A stretch of DNA of 64,000 nt, from NCBI GenBank assembly GCA_018240525.1, contig JAFEFN010000001.1, forward strand, positions 62,001-126,000, read 5' to 3'. The DNA is from Pseudomonadota bacterium. Lineage in GTDB: Bacteria; Pseudomonadota; Gammaproteobacteria; Steroidobacterales; Steroidobacteraceae. This document shows, one piece after another, positions 42,608-53,987 of the stretch (positions are counted from its first letter, which is position 1; each line of letters starts with the position of its first letter). The notes beneath the pieces are model-generated. The model had not been told where the DNA came from. It ran no database searches and saw only the letters and a list, made by a program, of their open reading frames with translations. Made by a program: the position numbers and the translations under genes.

Positions 42608-43236
42608 CTACGGCGCTTCGAACGTGACGGCCAGGCGGCGGCAGCCCGGCTGACCCGGCGCGATGGCGTAGTTGCCTGCGCCGGCGCGAGCGATCCTGAG
42701 CGCCGCGGCATCCTGCGCCGCGTTCCCGGAGGAGCCGGTGACGCGCGGTTCGTGTGTCAGGGCGCCGGAGGCGTCTGACACACGTGCACCTCCGTGATCG
42801 CCGGGGCACTGCCGGCCCCGGGTGCGGCGGTTGCAGTCACCGCGGAAGCGGTGGCCGCGCTCGCCGGTGCCGCCATGCGGGGACCGGTCGCGGCGGGTGC
42901 CGCCGGCGGGCTCGCCCAGCGCAACTGCAGTTGCTGCCAGGTCGTCACGGGCACGGCATCGCCCGGGCGCGTGGCCGGCTGGAATTTGAGCTTCGCCACG
43001 CAGGTAAGCGCCGAGCCAGACGCATCGGCCAGGAACAGCACGACGGCGAAGCTGCCTTCGTCCGCCTCGCGGAGCGCGGTGCAACGGTCCTTGATCTCGT
43101 GGCGCACGGCCGGGTGTGCGGTGAAAGCCTCGACATCGGCCGCCTGCGTGGCGAGCGGCGCCGCCGTCGCCAGCGCCGCGGTGATCGCGCAAACGCGAGC
43201 GGTACGCAGGGGCGTGCACCGCCGGATAGGGTTCAT
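42608..43236 (-). pseudogene. exported TonB_C-like protein with an apparent frameshift
   Basis: The frame starting at ATG 43236 encodes a signal peptide (ITAALATAAPLATQAADV) and 159 residues, ending at a TGA at 42757-42759. From about 42785 on, a different frame on the same strand keeps strong third-position GC bias and reads DASGALTHEPRVTGSSGN, then AAALRIARAG and finally RRLAVTFEAP, stopping at 42608. Joined, the two give about 209 residues with an ending that resembles a TonB C-terminal-type domain (GxxxxxxVxxSSGxxxxDxAA). The break is near the GTGTGT tract at 42778-42783; one unit more or one base fewer would explain it. Sequencing error or a true mutation cannot be separated here. Confidence 0.6.
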
Positions 43237-43268
43237 GTCGTGCCTCACCTTGCAGCCGGCGCCGATGA

Positions 43269-44213
43269 TCAGGGTGCGCCGCGCAGCGCCCGACCCAGGG
43301 CCGCGACGTAGCTTGCGCGAAACGCGCGCGACACCGCCACCGCACGGCTGACCGCATCGAAGCCGTGGTAGGCCGCCTCGACCACCTGCACCTCGCAGGG
43401 GACGCCGGCCTCGGTGAGGCGCCGGGCGTAGTCCAGGTCCTCGTCGTGGAAGAGGTCGTAGGTACCGACCCCCATCCAGGCCGGTGGCAGGCCTGCCAGG
43501 TGGGCGCAGCGCGCCGGTGCCGCATAGGGACTGACATCGGCGCTGCCGGGCGGCTTGCCCAGGTAGGCGCTCCAGCCGTAGCGGTTGCTGGCCGTGTCCC
43601 ACAGGCGCAGGTCATCGTCGCGCAGGTCCGTGCGCAGCACCGTGCGGTCATCGAGCATGGGATAGAGCAGCAGCTGGAAGGCCAGCGGCAGGCCGCGATC
43701 GCGCGCCATGAGCGCCAGGCCTGCGGCCAATCCGGCTCCCGCGCTCGAGCCGCCGACGGCGAGCCGACCGGGCAGCACGTTGAGGTTGTCCGCATTGGCG
43801 TGCAGCCAGGCGAGGGCCGCGTAGCAGTCATCGAGCGGTGCCGGGAACGGGTGCCGTGGCGCCAGGCGATAGTCGACCGCGGCGATGAGGATGCCCAGCT
43901 CGCGCGCGGTCTCGATGTTGCCGACCTCGTCGAACTCCGGGGTGCCGAACAGGAAGCCCCCGCCGTGCATCCACAGCATGGCCGGGACCGGCTCGGTGCG
44001 CAGGGCAGGCCGGTACACGCGCACGCGCAGCGCAGGTCCGGTGGCCGTCGCGGGCAGCTGCACATCCTCGATGACCAGGCCCGGCGCGCGGGGAGGCCTG
44101 GGGACCCCACGCACGCGCGCCAGGAAATTCATCGTCCGGACCAGCGTCGGGGACCAGGTGAAACGCGGGATGAAGCGGGCGCTGGCGTGCAGGTCGGGAT
44201 GGAAGCGTGTCAT
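43269..44213 (-). CDS. alpha/beta hydrolase, hormone-sensitive-lipase family
   Basis: A 314-residue esterase-type hydrolase. The oxyanion-hole motif HGGGF is near residue 83, the nucleophile Ser is in GGSSAGAG near 155, the acidic residue is in TYDLFHDEDLDY and the catalytic His in AAYHGFD. These place it in the hormone-sensitive-lipase (bacterial family IV) esterases. No signal peptide is visible. Substrates are probably short acyl esters. The gene lies 32 bp after the frameshifted gene on the same strand. Confidence 0.92.
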   Translation of the reverse strand: MTRFHPDLHASARFIPRFTWSPTLVRTMNFLARVRGVPRPPRAPGLVIEDVQLPATATGPALRVRVYRPALRTEPVPAMLWMHGGGFLFGTPEFDEVGNIETARELGILIAAVDYRLAPRHPFPAPLDDCYAALAWLHANADNLNVLPGRLAVGGSSAGAGLAAGLALMARDRGLPLAFQLLLYPMLDDRTVLRTDLRDDDLRLWDTASNRYGWSAYLGKPPGSADVSPYAAPARCAHLAGLPPAWMGVGTYDLFHDEDLDYARRLTEAGVPCEVQVVEAAYHGFDAVSRAVAVSRAFRASYVAALGRALRGAP

Positions 44214-44258
44214 CCGGAGGATGATGCCCGGATGCAGGCCCGCGGGACAGTGAGCGGG

Positions 44259-44978
44259 CTAGGGCGCGGAGCCGGGGCTGCTGCGGGCGACGGCGGACTT
44301 GAGGTTGATGAGGCTGGGGTCGACGGTGCGCTCCAGCTCCTGACACTGCGGCAACGTCGCACCCGGGTACTTTTCGACGGGGAAGTGCTTGGACTGCCAC
44401 ATCGAGAAGCCCCACACGTCCAGGCCGGCCTTCAGGTACCTCTGGGCATGCTCGACGGCCTCGCAATCGTATTGCGAGCGCTGCGCGTGCGCGCGCAGCT
44501 CCGCCAGCAGCTGCGCCCCCGCCTTCTGCTCGGCACGCTGCACCAGGCGATCCCGCAGCGGTTCCCCCGGATGTGCATGACGGACCACGCGAAACTCGGC
44601 GTCCTTGTACGGATCGGGCTGCCTCGGTTCGGCCTCCTCGTCCGCGCCGGCCGGGGCGGCCGCGATCGATTCGCTGGCGGCGTCGGGCGCCGGCTCGGCC
44701 GCGAGCGGCGCCTCGGGCTGCTCGGCCGCCGCGCGGGCGGACTTCGCCGACAGGTAGTCCTGCACCGTCCATGCGCCCAGGGCCACGAAGGCGACGCTCG
44801 CACCGACCGGGGCGGCGTACTGGATGAAGGCGCGGATATAAGAAGAAGGAATCGACTCGGTGCGGGCCGCACGGGCTGCGGGTGCGCGGCGTCGCAGCAG
44901 GTGGCGGAAAGCCCACAGGATGCCCTCGGCGATGAGAAATCCGAGGGCACAGCCGAGGACCAGTTGGGTCATGCTCAT
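44259..44978 (-). CDS. membrane protein of unknown function
   Basis: A 239-residue protein with two hydrophobic segments near the N-terminus (LVLGCALGFLIAEGILWAF and AFIQYAAPVGASVAFVALGAW), an Ala/Glu/Pro linker, and a C-terminal soluble domain with KDAEFRVVRHAHPGE, a Gln/Arg helix and CEAVEHAQRYLKAGLDVWGFSMWQ (partial). No domain recognised. Start taken as ATG 44978; an in-frame ATG lies at 45017. The upstream 258 bp to the next gene holds no clear coding frame. Confidence 0.7.
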   Translation of the reverse strand: MSMTQLVLGCALGFLIAEGILWAFRHLLRRRAPAARAARTESIPSSYIRAFIQYAAPVGASVAFVALGAWTVQDYLSAKSARAAAEQPEAPLAAEPAPDAASESIAAAPAGADEEAEPRQPDPYKDAEFRVVRHAHPGEPLRDRLVQRAEQKAGAQLLAELRAHAQRSQYDCEAVEHAQRYLKAGLDVWGFSMWQSKHFPVEKYPGATLPQCQELERTVDPSLINLKSAVARSSPGSAP

Positions 44979-45275
44979 GAAACGATGCCGGAATATGCAA
45001 TCCCTGACAGCGGGCATTGTGCCGGGGGTCGCGCGGGGCGAACCGTGACCACCATCACGCGCACGCAGGGGCGCAGCGTGCGGGCAGCAGCAGATTCCGC
45101 CGGTATTTCAGGGGCATCCGGCGCGGTGGAGGGGTATCGGGGGGGCGCCGCCACCGGCCGCCTGTAGCCGGTCTCCTACCGTGGGCGTGGCTGCCCGCCA
45201 ACTGCTGTCACCCTGTCGGGGCTGCACCATGTGTCGACGGCCCGGGCGTCCCGGGCGGCTACGCGGAGCACTTTC

Positions 45276-46463
45276 ATGGCCACGCCCCTTCGCAGGACTT
45301 CGCTCATCGCCGGGCTGCTGCTCGGCGGCCTACTCGCGCTGCCGGCCGTCAGCGAGGTGCAGCTCAGCCTCTCGGTCGGCGTCGCACCGCCGCCGCTGCC
45401 GGTCTACGAGCAGCCCGAGATTCCCGGACCGGGGTACCTCTGGACCCCCGGATACTGGGCCTACGGCCCCGAGGGATATTTCTGGGTGCCCGGCACCTGG
45501 GTACTGCCGCCGACGGTGGGCCTGCTGTGGACGCCCGGCTACTGGGGCTGGTCGGGCGGCCTGTTCGTCTGGAACCCGGGCTACTGGGCGCCGCAGGTCG
45601 GCTTCTACGGTGGCGTCAACTACGGCTACGGCTATGTCGGCCACGGCTACGAGGGCGGTTACTGGCGCGGTGACCAGTTCTATTACAACCGCGAGGTCAC
45701 GCGCATCAACAACGTCCAGGTCACCAACGTCTACAACAAGACGGTGGTGAACAACGTCACCGTCAATCGGGTGAGCTACGCTGGTGGCCCGGGTGGCGTG
45801 GCGGCGCGTCCGACGGCCGAGGAAGAGCGGGCCGCGCAGCTGCGGCATATCCCGCCGACCCCGGTGCAGGCGCAGCACCGCGACAGCGCCGCCACGCGCC
45901 GCGAGCTGCTGGCGAGCGTGAACCGGGGCAAGCCGCAGATTGCAGCCACCGCGCGGCCGAATGACTTCCGCACGCACGTGGTGCCCGCCAACCGGGCCGG
46001 TGGTCCGCCGGGAGCGGCCGCCCAACCGCAAGCAGCAGCGCCCGGCGCACCGGCGCCGCATCCGGCCACGGCGACCGGGCCCGCGGCTCGCAGCGCTGCG
46101 CCTGAGCCGGCACGACCCGCGCCGCTGCCCGAGCCGGTGCACGCGCGCGACCTGCCGCGGGGCACGCCGCCCGTGCCGGCCCCGAGCGGCGCTTCGGCGC
46201 AAGAGCGGGCACGGGCGCAGGACAACGCCGCCCTGCAGGCGCGCCACGAACAGGAGCGCGAGGCGCTGGCGCGGCAGCAAGAACAGGACCACGCGCGCGC
46301 CTCGGCGCAGCAGAACCCGCAGGCCGGCATGGCCAACCTCGAGCGCCAGCACCAGCAGCAGACGCACGAGATGCAGCAGCGCCACGCCATGGAGGTGCAG
46401 CAGCACGCACCGCCACCGCATCCCCCGCACCCGCAGCCGCCGCCGAAGCAGCCGCAGGGCTAG
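45276..46463 (+). CDS. secreted WXXGXW-repeat protein with Gln/Ala/Pro tail
   Basis: A 395-residue exported protein. After the signal (LIAGLLLGGLLALPAVS) comes a segment of aromatic repeats, including GYLWTPGYWAYG, GYFWVPGTWV, GLLWTPGYWGW and LFVWNPGYWAP (residues about 55-110), the WXXGXW repeat known from bacterial surface or periplasmic proteins. A Tyr/Gly/Asn-rich segment follows, then VNNVTVNRVSYAGG. The last 200 residues are Ala/Pro/Gln/His-rich with a predicted coiled-coil stretch (RARAQDNAALQARHEQEREALARQQEQDHA, partial). Start at ATG 45276 with GGAG upstream. Function unknown. Confidence 0.8.
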   Translation: MATPLRRTSLIAGLLLGGLLALPAVSEVQLSLSVGVAPPPLPVYEQPEIPGPGYLWTPGYWAYGPEGYFWVPGTWVLPPTVGLLWTPGYWGWSGGLFVWNPGYWAPQVGFYGGVNYGYGYVGHGYEGGYWRGDQFYYNREVTRINNVQVTNVYNKTVVNNVTVNRVSYAGGPGGVAARPTAEEERAAQLRHIPPTPVQAQHRDSAATRRELLASVNRGKPQIAATARPNDFRTHVVPANRAGGPPGAAAQPQAAAPGAPAPHPATATGPAARSAAPEPARPAPLPEPVHARDLPRGTPPVPAPSGASAQERARAQDNAALQARHEQEREALARQQEQDHARASAQQNPQAGMANLERQHQQQTHEMQQRHAMEVQQHAPPPHPPHPQPPPKQPQG

Positions 46464-46465
46464 CG

Positions 46466-47101
46466 TCAGAACTGGTACGCGAGCCCGGCCAGGAATGCCA
46501 TCTGGAACTGGCCCGAGCCGCTGGCGGTGATCCGGCAGGCCGCGCCGACCTGGCCCGAGCCACAGAAGATGGCGGTGTCGGTGTTCATGAACGACAGCAG
46601 CCCGCGCGCCTCGGCGCGGACCTGCAGGTGACGCGTGAGCGGTGCACGCAGTCCGAGCGCCAGGGACAGTGAGAAGGCGGTGTGGTCGTGGCCCTGATCG
46701 GAATCGGGCGTGAAGCGCGTGACCCCGAGCCCCCCCGCCAGGTACGGGCGGGCGCGCGGGTTCTCATCCAGCGGGATGCTCCCGCCCAGGTGCAGGTACT
46801 CCACGCGGACATCGATCGGGGCCGCGCCGCCGCTGGTCAGCTCGGTGTTCTGACGCGAATAGAACAGCTCGTACTGGGTCGAGTAGTCCGCCGGCGCATC
46901 CAGCGCGAGGGCGAAGGCGGCATGGTCGTTGAGGTTGTAGTGCTGCCCGGAATCGAGGTCCTTGAAGTTGCCGCCGAGCTGGTAGCCGACGAAGGGCGCG
47001 ATCTCGAAGGAGCCGTAGGGCAGGGGCTTTTCCGCGGCGCCGGCGACCGGGCAGCCGAGCAGCGCGACCAGCGTCACGCCGATGAAGGGCCGGTATCGCA
47101 T
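46466..47101 (-). CDS. outer-membrane beta-barrel protein
   Basis: A 211-residue exported protein with a signal peptide ending at GAAE, alternating polar and aromatic residues typical of beta strands (SFEIAPFVGYQLGGNF at the start), a loop containing CGSG and AACR that could form a disulfide, and a final FLAGLAYQF ending in Phe as in barrel proteins. It resembles the OmpW-like/OMP_b-brl small barrels. Start chosen at ATG 47101 with AGGA upstream. The gene is convergent with the WXXGXW-repeat gene, 2 bp apart. Confidence 0.83.
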   Translation of the reverse strand: MRYRPFIGVTLVALLGCPVAGAAEKPLPYGSFEIAPFVGYQLGGNFKDLDSGQHYNLNDHAAFALALDAPADYSTQYELFYSRQNTELTSGGAAPIDVRVEYLHLGGSIPLDENPRARPYLAGGLGVTRFTPDSDQGHDHTAFSLSLALGLRAPLTRHLQVRAEARGLLSFMNTDTAIFCGSGQVGAACRITASGSGQFQMAFLAGLAYQF

Positions 47102-47255
47102 GCGGGTCGTCCTGGGCAGCGCCATGGTCATGGTGCGCGCATGTTAACCGCTCCGGAAACTTAAATTGAGTGACTTGTTCGCCGCGCCCGAGGCTTGGTG
47201 GCATCATCTGCGCGCACGATGTGGCGGTGCAGCTCACCGCACCAGGAGTCCCTCG

Positions 47256-48050
47256 ATGGCGCGGACCTTCGCCCAACACGCCGACTACCCCGCAGCACTG
47301 GCGCTGGCCGGCCGGCTGGCCGATGTGGCACGGACCATCTCGATGTCGCACTTCCGTACCGGCGTGGACGTGGAGAGCAAGGGCGACGGCACCCCGGTGA
47401 CCATCGCCGATCGCGGCATCGAGGAGCGCATGCGCCAGATGATCCGCGCCGCCTTTCCGTCCCATGCGATCCGCGGCGAGGAGTTCGCCGCCGAGGGCAG
47501 CGGGGAATTCACCTGGGTGCTCGACCCGATCGACGGCACCAAGAGCTTCGTGAGCGGTTTCCCGCTGTTCGGCTCGCTGATCGCGCTGACGCGGTCCGGG
47601 GTGCCGGTGCTGGGCGTCATCGAGGCCCCCGCGCTCGCGGAGCGCTGGATCGGCAGCCAGGGCGAGGGCACGCGCTTCAACGGCCGGACGGTGCACACCC
47701 GTGCCTGCCGGGCACTCGCCGACGCGGTGGTGTACACCACCACGACCGAGAGCTTCGATGCCGCCGAGCTGGCCTGCTTCCAGGCCGTGGCCCGGCGTGC
47801 AGCGCTGCGCCGCTACGGCGGTGACTGCTATCTGTACGGCATGCTCGCCGGCGGGCACTGCGACCTGGTCATCGAGGCGCTGCTCAAGCCCCACGACTTC
47901 ATGGCGGTCGTGCCGGTGATCGAGGGGGCGGGCGGGCGCATCAGCGACTGGCAGGGCAGGCCGCTCACCTTCGCATCCGACGGCCGCGTCGTCGCCGCCG
48001 GCAGCGAGGCGCTCTGGCAACAGGCGCTCGAGGACCTGCGCCGCCTGTGA
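47256..48050 (+). CDS. hisN: histidinol-phosphatase, inositol-monophosphatase fold
   Basis: A 264-residue Mg2+-dependent phosphatase. The metal residues are visible: GEEF near residue 70, DPIDGTKSF near 87 and the late PHDFMAVVPVIEGAGG, in which the usual WDxxA reads PHDFMA, as is common in the HisN branch. It would dephosphorylate histidinol phosphate or a related sugar phosphate. No his genes adjoin it. Start chosen at ATG 47256 with CAGGAG upstream. The stop is 25 bp from the end of the convergent phosphonate operon. Confidence 0.85.
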   Translation: MARTFAQHADYPAALALAGRLADVARTISMSHFRTGVDVESKGDGTPVTIADRGIEERMRQMIRAAFPSHAIRGEEFAAEGSGEFTWVLDPIDGTKSFVSGFPLFGSLIALTRSGVPVLGVIEAPALAERWIGSQGEGTRFNGRTVHTRACRALADAVVYTTTTESFDAAELACFQAVARRAALRRYGGDCYLYGMLAGGHCDLVIEALLKPHDFMAVVPVIEGAGGRISDWQGRPLTFASDGRVVAAGSEALWQQALEDLRRL

Positions 48051-48074
48051 CGTTCGGCCGGGGGCGCCTGCCGC

Positions 48075-49393
48075 TTACGCGGTGCGCGCCGGACCTGCAG
48101 TCAATACGTAGAGGTAAGCGGCGCCCAGCGCGGCGAGCGTGCTGACCAGCGCAAGCGTCACGAATACCCCGTTCCAGCCATAGTCGGTGGCGATGCGCGC
48201 CATCGCCCAGCCGGCCAGCGCACCGCCCAGGTAGCCGGTGCCATCGATCAGCCCCGAGGCGACCGCGCCGGCCTGCTTGCCGCCAAAGTCCAGCGCGAAG
48301 GCGCCTGGCAGGAACGAGTACGGCCCCAGCAGGCAGAACGCGACCAACCCGATCACCAGCACCGGTGCGAGCCTGCCGGCGGTCGCCGGGTGCATCGTGG
48401 TGAGCAGCAGCAGTGCCCCGGCGGTGGCGGCGAGGCCCGTCACCAGAAGGAGCGTGCGCGTGTGGGCGCCCAGGCGGTCGCTGGTGAAGCCGCACAGCAG
48501 CACCGAGATCGCGCCGACCCCGGGGAAGATCGCCGACAGGGCGGCGGCGTGGCTGGAAGCATAGTCGAGGAAATCGTGCAGGTAGGTCGGCGTCCAGGTG
48601 TTGAAGGTCTCGCGCACCATGGTCGCCCCGAAGTTCAGAAGGCACACGACCAGGAACGCCCGGCTGCGCAGCAGCGGCCGCACGAGCGTGAGGTAGCCGG
48701 TGGGCCGGTAGGGCTCGGAGCTGAACACGTTGAGCGGGTGGGCGAGCGCTTCCGGGTGGCCCTCCTCGACACGGGACTCGCGCAGGAACACCAGGTTCGC
48801 CAGGAACATGATCCCGGCGATGCCGGCGCCGAACACGAACAGCGCCCGCCAGGTGGCACCATGCTCCAGCAGCTGCCCCATGGTATGGCGGGCCAGGGCA
48901 TCGCCCAGCAGGTAGCTGCAGGTCAGGATCGCCGCGACCGTTCCGTAGCGCGAGTAGTGGAACCACTTCGAGGACACCTTGATCAGCGCCGACCAGCCGA
49001 TCGACTGGGTCATGCGGTTGCCGATCCAGGCGAGCGTGAACAGCGGCAACGCGGAGCCCGAGGCGAAGAGCAGCGTGAAGAGCGCGGCACCGCCGGTGGC
49101 GATCAGCAGGTTGCGCTTGCCGCCCCAGTAGTCACCGAGCCCGGTCAGGAAGCACTTGCCGAGGGCGTAGGCGATGACGCCCCAGGAGGCCATGGAGCCG
49201 ATCGCCACCAGGGCCCGGTCGTGGCTGATGCCGTGCCGCCCGAGCTCCTCGACGATGAGCGGGGTGGCGACGGACAGGTTGGAGCGGCAGAAATAGCAGG
49301 ACGCGTAGCCGAGGAAGAGCAGCGCCAGGGTGCGGCACTGCGCGACGCGCAGCGCGCGCTGGCGCGGCGCCGCCACGGCGGCCGTGCCGGCCC

Positions 49394-49406
<13 letters not shown>
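48075..49406 (-). CDS. MFS transporter, organophosphate-antiporter type, in phosphonate operon
   Basis: A 443-residue, 12-helix major facilitator. The N-terminal helix with GYASCYFCRSNLSVATPL and the following loop YWGGKRNLL resemble the OPA group (GlpT, UhpT, UhpC), which exchange phosphate for organophosphates. The stop of phnY lies 13 bp inside the start if GTG 49406 is used; GTG 49376 is a possible start. Together with phnY-phnA-phnW it probably imports 2-aminoethylphosphonate or phosphonoacetate. Direction and substrate are inferred from context. No ABC phosphonate transporter is seen nearby. Confidence 0.85.
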
Positions 49407-52115
<2,709 letters not shown>

Positions 52116-52138
52116 TCATCCGTGTCCGGCCGGCGCGC

Positions 52139-53242
52139 TCAGCTGCCGGCGCGCATCTGGGCGAGCACCGCGGCGACCGCCTCGAGCACCCCGCCCATGC
52201 CCTTCTCGCCCAGCTGGCCCATGCAGCCGACGCGGAAGGTCTCCACGGTGGTGAGCTTGCCGGGATAGAGGATGTAGCCGCGCGCCTTCACGGCATCGTA
52301 GAAGCTCTTGAAGGCGTAGCGGGGATGGTCCGGCGCGTAGAAGGTGACGATGATCGGTGCCTGGATCGCCGCGGGCAGGAAGCTGCGCAGGCCCAGCCGG
52401 GTCATGCCCTCGAGGAGGGTCCGGCAGTTGTGTGCATAGCGGGCGCCGCGGGCCGCCAGGCCGCCTTCCTCCAGGTACTGTGCGATCGCGCTGTCGAAGG
52501 CCGCCACCACGTGCGTCGGCGGCGTGTAGCGCCACTGCGTGGTCTTCTGCATGTAGACCCACTGGTCGTAGAGGTCCAGTGCGAGGGAGTGGCAGTTGTT
52601 CTCGCAGCGCTCCAGCGCCGCGCGCCGTGCGATCACGAAGCTCATGCCCGGTGGCCCCTCGAGGCACTTGCCCGAGGCGGCGATGACGCCGTCGAAGGGC
52701 ACGCTGCGCGCATCGATCTCGAGCGCCCCGAAGGAACTCATGGCATCGATGATCAGCCCCCGTCCGCGAGCGGCCACGACCCGGGCGATCTCCTGCAGGG
52801 GATTGAGGATGCCGGTACTGGTCTCGCAGTGAACCAGTGCGACATGGGTGATGGACGGATCCGCCGCCAGCGCACGGTCCACGTCCGCGGCCGCCACCGG
52901 CTGGTCCTCGGCATAGTCGATCGTGGTCAGCTGGCGGCCGAGGATCCGGCAGATCCGCGCAATGCGCTGGCAGTAGGCGCCGTTCTGCGGCACCAGCACG
53001 TGCCCGCCCCGCGGGACCAGGGTCCCCAGGGCGGCCTCCACACCGAAGGTGCCGCTGCCCTGCAGCGGCACGCACTCATGGGTGCCCGCCCCGTGCACGA
53101 TGTCCAGCAGGCGGCTGCGCACCCGACCGGTGATGCTGTTGAAGTCGACGTCCCAGGAACCCCAGTCGCGCAGCATGCTCTGCTTGGTGCGCATCGAGAT
53201 GGTCAGGGGCCCCGGGGTCAGCAGATATGGCTCGCTCGTCAT
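52139..53242 (-). CDS. phnW: 2-aminoethylphosphonate-pyruvate aminotransferase
   Basis: A 367-residue fold-type-I PLP aminotransferase converting 2-aminoethylphosphonate and pyruvate to phosphonoacetaldehyde and alanine. Markers: [18 protein letters not shown] at the start, [19 protein letters not shown] near residue 65, [11 protein letters not shown] near 140, and the Schiff-base Lys in [12 protein letters not shown] near 190. Start at ATG 53242 with AAGG upstream. It is first in the minus-strand operon; 92 bp separate it from phnA. The 206-bp divergent gap upstream shows no clear Pho box that I can identify. Confidence 0.92.
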   Translation of the reverse strand: MTSEPYLLTPGPLTISMRTKQSMLRDWGSWDVDFNSITGRVRSRLLDIVHGAGTHECVPLQGSGTFGVEAALGTLVPRGGHVLVPQNGAYCQRIARICRILGRQLTTIDYAEDQPVAAADVDRALAADPSITHVALVHCETSTGILNPLQEIARVVAARGRGLIIDAMSSFGALEIDARSVPFDGVIAASGKCLEGPPGMSFVIARRAALERCENNCHSLALDLYDQWVYMQKTTQWRYTPPTHVVAAFDSAIAQYLEEGGLAARGARYAHNCRTLLEGMTRLGLRSFLPAAIQAPIIVTFYAPDHPRYAFKSFYDAVKARGYILYPGKLTTVETFRVGCMGQLGEKGMGGVLEAVAAVLAQMRAGS

Positions 53243-53448
53243 CGCTAGGGCCTTCAGTGAGGATAGAGGATCCCGGCGGCAGTTCGCCGCCCGGCGCCTC
53301 GCCGGCGGGCGCCGAGCAAGTCACCGGAGGGTGCAACATTACCACTACCGGCGCGGCTTTCCCGGGCGGGCCGCCGGTTGCAGCGCCCCGGGAGAAGGCG
53401 CAATGTCCCGTGCCGGGCTCAACACTTCCGAAAGAAGAAGGGGGACCA

Positions 53449-53907
53449 ATGAGAACACAGTGGACAGCATCACTCGGCGGCCTTGCGCTGTTGCTGGCGG
53501 CGGCGCTCATCCAGGCGGCCGCTCCTGCGAATACGCCGCAGGAGATCGTCGCGGGACTGGAGCAGACCTGGATGAAGGCGCAGCAGACGAACAACTACGA
53601 CGCGCTGGAGCCGCTGCTGGCGGACACGATCGTGGTGATCGGCTCGGACGGCAAGGTGAGCCATGGCAAGGCGGCGGCCCTGACCGATGCGAAGACCGTC
53701 AAGTGGACCAACGTGGACTACAGCGAGATGAAGTTCTCCGTCTACGGCGACACGGTCGTGGCCACGGGGAGCTTCCGCGGCAAGGGCACGGACAGCACCG
53801 GCGCGGCGGTGGACGAGCGCTCGCACTTCACCGATACCTGGGTGAAGATGCCCGACGGGAAGTGGCAGTGCGTGGCCAGCCAGGACACTGCCTACAAGAA
53901 GCACTAG
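53449..53907 (+). CDS. exported NTF2/DUF4440-like protein
   Basis: A 152-residue exported protein: signal peptide (LALLLAAALIQAAAPA), then the NTF2-like fold with LEQTWMKAQQTNNYDALEPLLADTIVVIGSDGKV (partial) and a C-terminal DTWVKMPDGKWQCVASQDT, typical of DUF4440/SnoaL_3 proteins. Its function is unknown; next to a PQQ dehydrogenase it may be an accessory binding protein. Start at ATG 53449 behind a GGGGGA ribosome binding site. The gap of 80 bp to the next gene suggests an operon. Confidence 0.85.
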   Translation: MRTQWTASLGGLALLLAAALIQAAAPANTPQEIVAGLEQTWMKAQQTNNYDALEPLLADTIVVIGSDGKVSHGKAAALTDAKTVKWTNVDYSEMKFSVYGDTVVATGSFRGKGTDSTGAAVDERSHFTDTWVKMPDGKWQCVASQDTAYKKH

Positions 53908-53987
53908 GTCCGTCACGCCCGCGGCACGCCGGTGCCGCGGGCTCCCGATGCGAGCTGATTTTCTGCACCAAGGTCACGAGAACACCC

